From Streptomyces sp. CBMA156 (GTDB lineage: Bacteria > Actinomycetota > Actinomycetes > Streptomycetales > Streptomycetaceae): a stretch of 48,799 nt of DNA. The stretch is taken from positions 1 to 48,799 of the forward strand of contig NZ_MSJQ01000253.1 of the NCBI RefSeq assembly GCF_014596515.1, in the 5' to 3' direction. The notes beneath the pieces are model-generated. The model was not told the origin of the DNA and did no database searches. It was given only the letters and a program-made list of their open reading frames with translations. The translations under genes and the position numbers were made by a program. Below, in pieces: positions 31,633 through 39,132 of this stretch (the first letter of the stretch is position 1; each line of letters opens with the position of its first letter).

Positions 31633-31670
31633 CGGCGCTCGGGCATCGTGACGGCGATGCCCGAGCGCCG
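31633..31670 (+). terminator. 16-bp perfect hairpin terminator after chitinase
   Basis: CGGCGCTCGGGCATCG (31633-31648) and CGATGCCCGAGCGCCG (31655-31670) with a 6-nt loop, 39 bases past the stop. Confidence 0.85.
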
Positions 31671-31841
31671 CAGCGGATGGCGGACGGCCTTGCCGGAGTG
31701 GGGTGTTGTCGCCCAGCAACCGCTCCCGCTCGCGGACGCGCCGGTTCGGCCTCGAAGCCGAACCCGATCGAGGCTGGACGGCCGAACAATACCCGTTCCA
31801 CCGTGGGCTTCAGGGTGACATAGCGGCTGTGCACCGCGGGT

Positions 31842-32387
31842 TCAGGCGCGACGGCTCAGCCGGTACGGGCCCAGGTAGTAGGAGAGCGCGGCGTGCGAAG
31901 GCCCGTCCGCGATCTGGCCGCCGACCAGCAGCTCGACCACCTCGGTCTCGGTCAGCCACTCCACCCGGGTCGACTCGGACACGTCCTCGGGCTCTCCGAT
32001 CCGGGTGCAGCCGGTGACGTGGTAGGCGCGGAAGTGCGCGTCCGAGATCCCGGCCATGGCGTCGTACTCGGTCAGCAGCTCGACGTGGCCAGGGCGCCAG
32101 CCGGTCTCCTCCTCCACCTCGCGGGCGACCGCCGCCGCGGGGGCCTCGCCGGGCTCGGCCCATCCGGCCGGGACCTCCCAGCCCCACCGCCCGGTGATGA
32201 ACCGGTGCCGGTAGAGGAGGAGGAACCGGCCCTGGTCGTCGGTGACGACGGCGGAGGTCGACGCGCGGGGGTAGCGGACGACGTGGTGGTCGATCCGGCC
32301 GATGCCGGGGACCTCGACCTCGTCCAGCCACACCTCGACCCAGGGGCTGCCGTAGACCTGCCGGCGTCCGAACGTCTCCCACTTCAC
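31842..32387 (-). CDS. Nudix hydrolase (ADP-ribose pyrophosphatase-like)
   Basis: A 181-aa enzyme that cleaves nucleoside diphosphates linked to another group. The Nudix box is complete: G-W-A-E-P-G-E, seven residues, then R-E-V-E-E-E-T-G-W, with the Mg2+-binding Glu residues. The N-terminal beta strands ('WETFGRRQVYGSPWVEVWLDEVEVPG') are typical of ADP-sugar pyrophosphatases (NudF-like). GTG 32387 follows GAGGAG; the very long open frame continuing upstream through the mini-CRISPR is a GC artefact. It stands alone; the 280-bp gap to 32669 shows nothing else supportable. Confidence 0.9.
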   Translation of the reverse strand: MKWETFGRRQVYGSPWVEVWLDEVEVPGIGRIDHHVVRYPRASTSAVVTDDQGRFLLLYRHRFITGRWGWEVPAGWAEPGEAPAAAVAREVEEETGWRPGHVELLTEYDAMAGISDAHFRAYHVTGCTRIGEPEDVSESTRVEWLTETEVVELLVGGQIADGPSHAALSYYLGPYRLSRRA

Positions 32388-32668
32388 GACAGGTCTCCTC
32401 ACGTGCGTACCAGGTGCGTTCCCGACCCTCTCACGTGCGGGGCAAGCGCCCGTACCGGACGGTGCGGGGGAGCGCTGGAACCACCGGGCGCGGCCCCTGG
32501 CTGCCCGGTACTCCGGACTGCCTACTGGTCCTGTCGAGGGGATCGTGGCCGGAGCCCGGGAGGCCGAGGCGGCCGCCGGCCCATCACGACACGGCCAGCG
32601 GGCCCCGGACGTGTGCCCGCCCGAGCGCGAGCCAGGATGATGGACTCGGCCACCCCGAGGAGGACTTG

Positions 32669-32830
32669 ATGAGCGGAACCGTCGACCCGAGCGACCAGGG
32701 CCGTTGGCGCACCCAACGCGCACGCGGCACCCGAGGCCCGAACCGTGGGCTGAGACAGCCGCTGATGCCGCCGCCGGACGAGGTGTTGGTGGAAGAGGAG
32801 GCGGAGGAGACCGAGACACCCCGGCAATAG
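32669..32830 (+). CDS. Small protein of unknown family (53 aa), intact copy
   Basis: ATG 32669 preceded by GAGGAGGACTTG gives 53 residues: a basic half (QGRWRTQRARGTRGPNRGLR) and an acidic half (PPPDEVLVEEEAEETETPRQ). A second, frameshifted copy lies on the other strand at 33276-33082 with the same ribosome-site context and identical QGRW, GTRGPNR and PDE blocks. The conservation between diverged copies shows that it is a real gene. No hydrophobic helix, Cys or known motif is present; a disordered nucleic-acid-binding or peptide-precursor role is conceivable but unproved. Confidence 0.65.
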   Translation: MSGTVDPSDQGRWRTQRARGTRGPNRGLRQPLMPPPDEVLVEEEAEETETPRQ

Positions 32831-32992
32831 CGGGCGACGACGGCGCGGGGGAGCGCACCCCCTCACAGGGAACCGAAGCAGCCCCTGCCTGCGCCCGACG
32901 CCGCGACCGGCCGGGCCCTGACCGTCCCAGAACAGCCTCCGGCGCGACAACTTGGAGGACGCCGAACAGGCCGGCGCCGTCTTCAGCAAGGG

Positions 32993-33081
32993 CGGCTGCC
33001 CTCGTGGGTGCGGGGAGGTCGGTAGGACGCGGACGTGGACGCGTCCGGCCTCCGGCTGACCCCCGCGGGTGCGGGGAGGAC
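32993..33081 (-). CRISPR. Two-repeat, leaderless CRISPR remnant
   Basis: A perfect copy of the 29-bp repeat (33053-33081), a 32-bp spacer (33021-33052) and a degenerate copy (32993-33020, one base short and with several changes) in the same orientation as the long arrays. The decayed copy is on the left, as in array 1. To the right, where a leader is expected, is the coding sequence of the small-protein copy, so no leader is present. Confidence 0.85.
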
Positions 33082-33276
33082 CCGATCCCCGAGTTCCCGT
33101 CGCCCGACGGCTCCTTCTGGGGTATCAGTTTCTCCTCGATCTCCTCAGCTGTCGGCATCTCATCCGGCAGCGGCATCGGGGGGGTGCCTCTGGGCCCGGT
33201 TCGGGCCTCGCGTGCCACGGCGCCCGCGCTGGTCGGGCCAGCGGCCCTGGCTGTGCGGGGGGATCCTGTCGGTCAC
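33082..33276 (-). pseudogene. Second copy of the small-protein gene, frameshifted and open-ended into the CRISPR repeat
   Basis: GTG 33276 with GAGGAGGAC upstream begins 'VTDRIPPHSQGRWPDQRG' and 'RGTRGPNRAQRHP', clearly related to the 53-aa gene at 32669. At a run of seven C (minus strand, 33178-33184) the frame shifts; removing one C joins it to 'PMPLPDEMPTAEEIEEKLIPQ' and 'KEPSGDGNSGIG'. That frame then enters the CRISPR repeat at 33081 without a stop. The gene therefore has a frameshift, unless the C-run is a sequencing error, and has lost its natural end. Confidence 0.6.
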
Positions 33277-33322
33277 GACGTCCTCCTCGTGGTGGTCGGG
33301 TCACCATCGTGGCGGGGCTGGG

Positions 33323-33787
33323 CTACTGGCCGGGCCCGAACGTACCGATGGGTGACGTCGGTCCGAGGCGTTCATCCACGGCGCACGCCGGGCAGAGGAT
33401 CCGGGAGGTGATCGAGACGTCCTCCGTCGAGACGACGTCCTCCACCCCTCCGAATCGCGACGTGGTCCCGGCTGCACCGCCGCATCCGAGGCAGGCCCGC
33501 GTGGCCCTCGTGTCCCGGTAGCACCCCCGGCAGTACAGCATCGTCGGGGCCTCGGCGAGGATCATGACCACCTCGCCGATGCGCAGGTGCGGGCACGTGC
33601 CCACCGCGCCGTCACGCCACGCGTGGACCAGGGCGAGGCTCGCCGCCCACGCCCACTCTGGGGTGTCGTCCGCGGGGGGTCTGGGTGTTGTGCTGTCGAG
33701 CAGTCGCCGGTAGTCGCGCCGTGCTGCGCGGGCCTGGTCAAGGGCCGCGGTGATCCGGGCGCGTTCGGCGTCGCTGAGGCCGCTCAC
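33323..33787 (-). CDS. Hypothetical Cys-rich protein, last gene of a four-gene coupled operon
   Basis: A 154-aa protein starting at GTG 33787, which overlaps the previous stop (GTGA). The N-terminal half is helical ('LSDAERARITAALDQARAARRDYRRLL', then 'EWAWAASLALVHAWRDG'). The C-terminal half has three paired cysteines: Y-C-R-G-C, A-C-L-G-C and L-C-P-A-C, and C-P-H-L, consistent with one or two zinc ribbons. I know no named family. Together with the upstream genes it forms a unit divergent from the HTH/TPR regulator at 34833, which is the probable controller. Confidence 0.7.
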   Translation of the reverse strand: MSGLSDAERARITAALDQARAARRDYRRLLDSTTPRPPADDTPEWAWAASLALVHAWRDGAVGTCPHLRIGEVVMILAEAPTMLYCRGCYRDTRATRACLGCGGAAGTTSRFGGVEDVVSTEDVSITSRILCPACAVDERLGPTSPIGTFGPGQ

Positions 33788-33972
33788 CGGTGGCCGTTCG
33801 GGAGGTGACGGTTGCGGATGCCGTCCGCCCGCCCACCTGTGCACCCGACGTGGTCGCGGATACTGTCCGAGTGGGAGTTGAGCGTGGCGGCGTAGGTACC
33901 GCGGCCCCATTTCCCGCACACCACGCAGTAGCCGCTGCACTCGTCCCGCGGCGGCCGGGGCCCGGCGCTCAC
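33784..33972 (-). CDS. Hypothetical 62-aa zinc-ribbon-like protein
   Basis: GTG 33972 overlaps the stop of the previous gene, and its own stop overlaps the next start, so it is held between two 4-base overlaps. The sequence has C-x3-C-x2-C near residues 11-18 ('ECSGYCVVCGKWGRG'), followed by 'LNSHSDSIRDHVGC', a C/H set that could bind one zinc ion. It is too short for catalysis. The overlap chain and Cys/His spacing argue for a real protein despite the small size. Confidence 0.6.
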   Translation of the reverse strand: MSAGPRPPRDECSGYCVVCGKWGRGTYAATLNSHSDSIRDHVGCTGGRADGIRNRHLPNGHR

Positions 33973-34118
33973 TGCTCCACCTCCGGCGTTCCCGCGTCCG
34001 CCTCGTCCGTCGACCGGAGGGAACGGATGTGCTCGCCGAGTTCGGTGAACGAGGCGTCGATGGCGAGCCACTCGTCCGGGGTGATCTCCTCGTAGGGCTG
34101 CCGTTCGGTGGGGTGCAT
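33969..34118 (-). CDS. Hypothetical 49-aa acidic protein
   Basis: ATG 34118 overlaps the stop of the upstream gene (ATGA). The product is acidic and helical: 'EEITPDEWLAIDASFTELGEHIRSLR' is predicted to be amphipathic; the tail is Glu/Asp-rich. No Cys. It may serve as an adaptor between the two Cys-rich neighbours; nothing in the sequence proves this. Confidence 0.6.
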   Translation of the reverse strand: MHPTERQPYEEITPDEWLAIDASFTELGEHIRSLRSTDEADAGTPEVEQ

Positions 34119-34699
34119 CAGGCCTCCTGGGCGGTGCAGCTGGGATGTGCGACCACGGCCCAACCCAGTGGGGCGCCGGACGTGGAGGTGTACGCGTGAC
34201 CAGCCGGGGACAGCGGCGGCTCGTGCCGACCGCAGACGATGCAAGCCTCCGCTCGGCGCTGCTGGTCGGTGTAGTCGGCCGCGAGCGTTGTCTTCCCGAG
34301 CCAGAGCTGACGGGACGGCAGCGCCTGCTGCAGGTACTCCTCGACGTCGATCCTGCGGGCCGCGGTGTCGAGGTAGCGCTGCCCCATGAGGAGAACGATC
34401 GTTCCGCCCCGCCGTGCGAAGTCGGCCCACCCCTCATCGGCCGAGACTCGGAGGGCGTTGCCCACGTGCGGCAACAGCACGAGTGCGTCCGGGCCGTCGA
34501 GAACGATGCGGATCCCTGGCGACGGAAGTGGAAGCTCCGGCGCGGCCAGGCCAGCGCGCGTGGCGAGCCGCCGCAGTCCGGGGGCATCGGCGCGCGCCGG
34601 GGTGACCAGCATGAAGCTGACCAATCCGTCGGGCGTTGAGTCGATCCACGTCCAGGCCGCTAACGACAGCGGAACCGTACGATCAGTGGCCGTCAACAC
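34118..34699 (-). CDS. Hypothetical 193-aa protein with C-terminal Cys/His motif, first gene of the operon
   Basis: GTG 34699 is preceded by AGGAGGGGG. Residues 1-150 look like an alpha/beta fold with long strands ('GLVSFMLVTPARADAPGLRRL', 'GIRIVLDGPDALVLLPHVGN', 'GGTIVLLMGQRYL'). The end, 'EACIVCGRHEPPLSPAGHAY' and 'VVAHPSC', has C-x2-C, two His and a last Cys that could hold zinc. Similar orphan proteins are seen in streptomycete accessory regions, but I cannot name a family. Divergent, 133 bp away, is the HTH/TPR regulator. Confidence 0.68.
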   Translation of the reverse strand: MLTATDRTVPLSLAAWTWIDSTPDGLVSFMLVTPARADAPGLRRLATRAGLAAPELPLPSPGIRIVLDGPDALVLLPHVGNALRVSADEGWADFARRGGTIVLLMGQRYLDTAARRIDVEEYLQQALPSRQLWLGKTTLAADYTDQQRRAEACIVCGRHEPPLSPAGHAYTSTSGAPLGWAVVAHPSCTAQEA

Positions 34700-34832
34700 G
34701 GGCCCCCTCCTAGAGTGCTGGGACTACCATCACCACCAAGAGTCGACCCGTGATCGTCAGAGCGTAAGCGTTGGCGGGGTGGCAGAGGGTGGCACTTCCG
34801 CGCGGGGTGACAGACCAGGGTAGGACAGGACC

Positions 34833-36188
34833 ATGACGACGATGCGGACGCCGAACACCCAGCTCACCGACTGGCAGGCCCGGACGGGCCTGAGCAATGC
34901 TGAGCTCGCGCGGCGCGTCAAATCCGCAGCTCAACAAGCCGGGCACCAGCAGATTGCGCCCGATGCAACCGCCGTGCGGCGCTGGCGTGAGGGCAACCAG
35001 CCGCGCCGGCCGCTCCCAGGGATCATCGCGGACGTCATCTCCGACGCGCTCGGATATCGGGTCACATCATATGAATTGGGACTCGGCGAGAGTCCGGCCG
35101 AGGACCGCTCGCTCCTTTACGCCCGCAGCTACGAGGTTACGGTGGAGACCGTCGCTGACCTGGGGAGAGCAGACGTGGACCGCCGACGATTCCTTGCCGC
35201 TGCACCGTTCGCCGCTGTCGCCGCCACCGGACCGTCCAGGGATTGGCTTCTCGCCACCCTCGATCAGGAACCCGAGCCCGGCCCGCGTGTCCGCCTTGAG
35301 GACGTCACCGCCGTCAAGAACATGTTCTCGGAGTTCCAGAAGATCGACATCTTCCAGGGCGGCGGCAGCGGTCGGCTGATCCTCGCCGCCTACATGAACG
35401 TCCACGTCTACCCGCTTCTCCGCCGGCCGCAGGCCGACGACGTCCGCCGGGCCCTGTGTGAGGCTGCCGCCGAACAGACCTACCTCCTCGGGTGGATGGC
35501 CTACGACAACGGCGAACACGGCACTGCCCAGCGCTACCTCGTCCAGGCCCTCCGACTCGCCCAGGAGTCCGCCAACGTGCCGCTCGGCGCGCACGTCCTG
35601 GCCGGGATGGCCGACCAGGCCACCCTCCTCGGGCACCCCGAAGAGGGCCTCCGCCTGGCCCAGTCCGGCCGCCACGGCCTCCGCGGCTCCTCCGCCGCCG
35701 CTCTGGCCGATCTGTGGGCCCTTGAGGGTCGGGCGTTCGCGACGATGGGCGACAAGGCGGCCGCAACTCGGGCCGTTGCGGAGTCCGAGGCCGCCGCCGA
35801 GCACATCCACGCCGACGGCGAGCCGGAGTGGGCTCTCTTCATCGACCAGGCCTACCTGCACGGCGAGCACGCCATGACCCTGCGGGACGTTGGCGACCAC
35901 GCCGGAGCGGCCGAACACGCCAAGCGCTCCATCGACCACGCACGTTCGCAGAACCGGGCCCGCCGAGGTGCACTCTCCCAGGCCGCGCTCGCCACCACGC
36001 ACCTCCAGCGGCGCGACCTCGAACAGGCCCACGCCGCGGGCCTGCGAACGCTCTCCCTGGCTGGCAAGGTCAAGAGCAGCCGCGCCGTCGAAGCCGTCGC
36101 CGACCTACAGCGGCGGATGGAGCCGTTCGGCGCGCACCGTCTGGTCGCCGACTTCGTCGAGCGGGCCCGCGTCCTGGCCGCCGCCTGA
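34833..36188 (+). CDS. HTH (XRE-like) regulator with C-terminal TPR repeats
   Basis: A 451-aa protein. The N-terminal HTH lies at about residues 8-55 ('DWQARTGLSNAELARRVKSAA' and 'ATAVRRWREGNQPRRP'), followed by a linker with 'DRRRFLAAAPFAAVAATGP'. From about 190 to 450 there are TPR-like helical pairs ('EQTYLLGWMAYDNGEHGTAQRYLVQALRLA', 'LADLWALEGRAFATMGDKAAATRAV', 'AEHAKRSIDHA'). This is the layout of streptomycete regulators that often bind peptides or partners. ATG 34833 follows AGGACAGGA. Its divergent position makes the four-gene small-protein operon the most likely target. Confidence 0.85.
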   Translation: MTTMRTPNTQLTDWQARTGLSNAELARRVKSAAQQAGHQQIAPDATAVRRWREGNQPRRPLPGIIADVISDALGYRVTSYELGLGESPAEDRSLLYARSYEVTVETVADLGRADVDRRRFLAAAPFAAVAATGPSRDWLLATLDQEPEPGPRVRLEDVTAVKNMFSEFQKIDIFQGGGSGRLILAAYMNVHVYPLLRRPQADDVRRALCEAAAEQTYLLGWMAYDNGEHGTAQRYLVQALRLAQESANVPLGAHVLAGMADQATLLGHPEEGLRLAQSGRHGLRGSSAAALADLWALEGRAFATMGDKAAATRAVAESEAAAEHIHADGEPEWALFIDQAYLHGEHAMTLRDVGDHAGAAEHAKRSIDHARSQNRARRGALSQAALATTHLQRRDLEQAHAAGLRTLSLAGKVKSSRAVEAVADLQRRMEPFGAHRLVADFVERARVLAAA

Positions 36189-36223
36189 CCTGCATCGTCC
36201 GATGTCCGTCGTACGGTGGCGGC

Positions 36224-36410
36224 ATGCCCAAGCGGCTTGACCTCCCCGCTGACCTGCTGCCCCTGCACGCCGCCGTGGTCGAGGCGGACCGGGGCATGAC
36301 CGCGTCCTCTGCGGCGGGCGGGGACGTCGACCCCGCGCGCGACTTACCTCGCCGCAGTCAACGCCCTGCGCGCCCAGCCGATCTGGTCCGAGGCTCGCGA
36401 GGCCGGCTGA
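36224..36410 (+). pseudogene. Frameshifted small gene whose stop codon lies in CRISPR array 2
   Basis: ATG 36224 opens 'MPKRLDLPADLLPLHAAVVEADRG', the start of a small actinobacterial protein type. At the CG-repeat GCGCGC (about 36335-36340) the frame shifts; the next frame continues 'ATYLAAVNALRAQPIWSEAREAG' and stops at TGA 36408-36410. That TGA is part of the first CRISPR repeat (CGGCTGA, from 36404). A 2-bp slip in the CG run would explain the break. Confidence 0.55.
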
Positions 36411-37408
36411 CCCCCGCGCGTGTGGGGAGGACGACGATCCGGGCCAGCTCGAACGGTACGGGCGCGGCTGACCCCCGCGGGTGCGGGGAGGACACCGATG
36501 CGCAGGACGTCCAGGACTCCTGGCGCGGCTGACCCCCGCGGGTGCGGGGAGGACTCGGCGATGCGCTCAACTCTGGCCTCCGCAACCGGCTGACCCCCGC
36601 GGGTGCGGGGAGGACGTGCGCGGTGGTGGTGCTCATCAGCTGTGGTCCGGCTGACCTCCGCGGGTGCGGGGAGGACTACCACCCCGAGGGCAGCGACGTC
36701 GCCCAGCGCGGCTGACCCCCGCGGGTGCGGGGAGGACAAGACCAGGTGAGATTGCATGCCTGGTAGGGCCGGCTGACCCCCGCGGGTGCGGGGAGGACCG
36801 CCGCCTGGCCGACGCCACCGGCAAGGGCAACGGCTGACCCCCGCGGGTGCGGGGAGGACCCGGAGTCGGTCTTGGCCGGGGCGGCGGCGAGCGGCTGACC
36901 CCCGCGGGTGCGGGGAGGACGAGGACTTCGAGGCCGTCGGCGGTCTCGGTGGCGGCTGACCCCCGCGGGTGCGGGGAGGACACCTGGGCCTGCTCCAGGA
37001 AGGAGCCGCGCAGCGGCTGACCCCCGCGGGTGCGGGGAGGACTCGCCGGCCGTGGAGGAAGAGGACGTAGTCCTCGGCTGACCCCCGCGGGTGCGGGGAG
37101 GACGCAGCCACCCCGGGCGTCGCATCCTCGATCGCCGGCTGACCCCCGCGGGTGCGGGGAGGACGTCCATGTCGCCGTCCGCGGCTTCCAGGGCGGCGGC
37201 TGACCCCCGCGGGTGCGGGGAGGACGAAACCGGATTCCAGCCCACCGAAGGGGCCACCGGCTGACCCCCGCGGGTGCGGGGAGGACTCGGCGAGGGCGGC
37301 CCGGTCGAGCCACGCGGCCGGCTGACCCCCGCGGGTGCGGGGAGGACTGGCGGCCGGCCTGGCACTCGACGGACGGCGGCGGCTGACCCCCGCGGGTGCG
37401 GGGAGGAC
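36404..37408 (-). CRISPR. CRISPR array 2, type I-E repeat, 17 repeats and 16 spacers
   Basis: The same 29-bp repeat as array 1, period 61 throughout, all spacers 32 bp. The left terminal repeat (36404-36432) has two changes and repeat 5 (36648) one; the rest are identical, so this array is better preserved than array 1. The leader is on the right, so transcription is leftward. No cas gene within 11 kb to the right or anywhere in the window. Confidence 0.97.
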
Positions 37409-37535
37409 CCCTTTGCGACCTGGGGTGATGCGGCGGCTTTGCCATTTCTTTGCGCGAGCCGACGCGTCAGCGTCCAGGCGTTGCCCTGTGGGAGTTGTTG
37501 AGGTGTCAAAGTGCCTGTGCATCATGCCATGTGAC
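37409..37535 (-). promoter_or_regulatory. Leader of CRISPR array 2
   Basis: It shares with leader 1 the blocks CGGCTTTGCCATTTCTTTGC (37434-37453) and TGTTGAGGTGTCAA (37496-37509) and an ATCATGCCATGTG end, while the sequence between them differs. The conserved blocks are the likely promoter and Cas1-Cas2 integration signals. Confidence 0.75.
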
Positions 37536-37617
37536 CGAAGGCGGCCGCCCGATCCGGACAGCGGCCCGGGCCCCGCGCCATCGCGCGGGACCCGGCCACC
37601 GAGGGGTGGCGCCCCGG

Positions 37618-38880
37618 TCACTTCGTCAGGCGGGACCAGTCGGCCGGTTGGGCGGGGTCGAGCTGGCGCAGCTTGTCGAGCACCTTGGGGTCCTGGACGT
37701 CGAGCCAGTCGGCGACCTGGCGGAAGGAGACGCAGCGGACGCCGTCGCGCTTGCACACGCTCTTCATCACGTCCTCGATGGCCTGCATGTAGATGCCGCC
37801 GTTCCAGTCCTCGAAGTGGTTGCCGATGAAGAGCGGGGCGCGGCTGCCGTTGTAGACGCGTTCGAAGCCGGCGAGGTAGCTGTCGCGGGTCTCCTTCTCC
37901 CAGGTGTCGTACTTCTTGGGGTCGCCGTTGGTGCTGTTCCCGGACTGGTTGGCCAGGAAGTTGAAGTCCATCGAGAGGCTCTGGGTGGCCTTGCCCGAGT
38001 ACGGGAGCATCTGGAGCGGGAAGTTCCAGATGCCCTCCTTCTTGACGGGCCAGACCTGGAACTCGCCCGGGGAGCTGGCGTCGTAGCGGAAGCCCGTCGC
38101 CTTTTCGGCGGGGAGCAGGTTCTTCTGGCCCTCCAGGCAGGGGGCGCGGCCGCCGACCAGTTCCTTGGTGTAGTCGAAGGGGAGTGGCGGGAGGTCCTTG
38201 AAGCCGGTGTTGGTCTTCCAGTTGGTGACGAAGGAGATCGCCTGGTCGAGTTCGCTCTTCCACTCCTCGGTGCTCCAGTCGCCGCCGCCCTTGGCGTTGC
38301 AGAAGTGCCCGTTGAAGTGGGTGCCGATCTCGTTTCCGTCCTGCCAGGCCAGGCGGAGCTGCTCCAGGGTGTCCTTGATGTGGGGGTCGGTGGCGTAGTC
38401 GATGGAGGCGGCGCCGGGGTTGTGCTGGGGCGGGTGGTAGAGGGTGCTCTTGGACTTGGGGAGGGTGTAGAGGCCGCTCAGGAAGAACGTCATCTGGGCG
38501 TTGTTCTCGGTGCCGAGCCTGCGGAAGCGGGAGAACAGGCGATCGTCGCCCTCCAGGGCACCGTCCCAGGAGAAGACGACGAACTGGGGCGGTTTCTCGC
38601 CGGGCTTCAGTCGTTCGGGCGTGGGCTGTTTGGGCTGCGGGCCGGTGTCGGAGGTGGAGCCGTCGCCGAGGATCCTGACCTGGCCGTCCCAGGTGGGGGT
38701 GGGAGCGGGCGGTGGCGGGGCGGGTGTCTCGGACGGGGTGCTCGGCGTGCTGGCGGCCGGGGTGGTGCCGGTGGCGGTGGCCGCGGGTCTGCTCGGTGTG
38801 CCGGAGCATCCCGTGGCCAGGGCGGAGGCCCCGAGGACCCCCATTGCCAGCAGGACGGCAGTGCCGCGAGCAGTCCGCAC
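37618..38880 (-). CDS. Polysaccharide deacetylase-like lipoprotein
   Basis: A 420-aa lipoprotein: signal residues 1-24 with lipobox L-A-T-G-C, then a Ser/Thr/Pro-rich linker. The catalytic region starts near residue 98 with 'QFVVFSWDGALEGDD' (the metal-binding D of the T-F-D-D type motif appears as S-W-D-G), 'AQMTFFLSGLYTL', and 'GNEIGTHFNGHFCN' with the H-x3-H metal site. A long C-terminal half ends with 'CVSFRQVADWLDVQ'. It is longer than simple chitooligosaccharide deacetylases and lacks a second Asp of the D-D pair, so activity may differ. GTG 38880 follows GAGG. Confidence 0.8.
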   Translation of the reverse strand: MRTARGTAVLLAMGVLGASALATGCSGTPSRPAATATGTTPAASTPSTPSETPAPPPPAPTPTWDGQVRILGDGSTSDTGPQPKQPTPERLKPGEKPPQFVVFSWDGALEGDDRLFSRFRRLGTENNAQMTFFLSGLYTLPKSKSTLYHPPQHNPGAASIDYATDPHIKDTLEQLRLAWQDGNEIGTHFNGHFCNAKGGGDWSTEEWKSELDQAISFVTNWKTNTGFKDLPPLPFDYTKELVGGRAPCLEGQKNLLPAEKATGFRYDASSPGEFQVWPVKKEGIWNFPLQMLPYSGKATQSLSMDFNFLANQSGNSTNGDPKKYDTWEKETRDSYLAGFERVYNGSRAPLFIGNHFEDWNGGIYMQAIEDVMKSVCKRDGVRCVSFRQVADWLDVQDPKVLDKLRQLDPAQPADWSRLTK

Positions 38881-39090
38881 GAGACCTCATTTCTCTGATG
38901 TTCGATCAGGTGATGTTCGGAAGGTGATCAATGAATGTGATCATCAGAACACTATTGATCGACCCCTGTCGAGGGATGGCCGACGCGACCGCGGAGGGGG
39001 AGTCGATTGGAGCAACTTGCTTATGTGGCACGGGATTTGGTTGCAGTGATTGCTGTCACAAATGGGAGGTCCTCCGGGTGCCCGCCGACC
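38881..39090. promoter_or_regulatory. AT-richer upstream region with repeated TGATC/GATGTTCG elements
   Basis: Upstream of the lipoprotein gene GATGTTCG occurs twice (about 38895-38902 and 38910-38917), and TGATC/GATCA motifs recur up to 38962. The region is clearly lower in GC than its surroundings and probably holds the promoter and operator. No gene is visible. Confidence 0.4.
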
Positions 39091-39132
39091 GTCCCGGCGC
39101 CGCCGGCGACCCGTCAGCGGCGGCGCCGGGAC
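39091..39132 (-). terminator. 15-bp hairpin overlapping the end of the aldo/keto reductase gene
   Basis: GTCCCGGCGCCGCCG (39091-39105) and CGGCGGCGCCGGGAC (39118-39132) are exact complements. The right arm codes for the last residues (SRRRR) and stop of the reductase. Confidence 0.75.

Noticed and set aside
31842..33218. 458-aa ORF joining the small-protein copy, the mini-CRISPR and the Nudix domain
   Set aside because: The Nudix gene has its own GTG and ribosome site at 32387; the join is only an open frame in high-GC DNA.
34118..34699. DUF5949-like assignment for the first small-operon gene
   Set aside because: Only the first residues seemed similar; not enough to name a family.
22953..37408. 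Self-targeting spacers within the window
   Set aside because: I compared spacers by eye with window genes and saw no clear match; this needs a computed search before any claim.
36344..38890. 848-aa minus-strand ORF covering array 2 and the lipoprotein gene
   Set aside because: Array repeats plus a shadow frame of the lipoprotein; the real lipoprotein is in another frame with signal peptide and lipobox.
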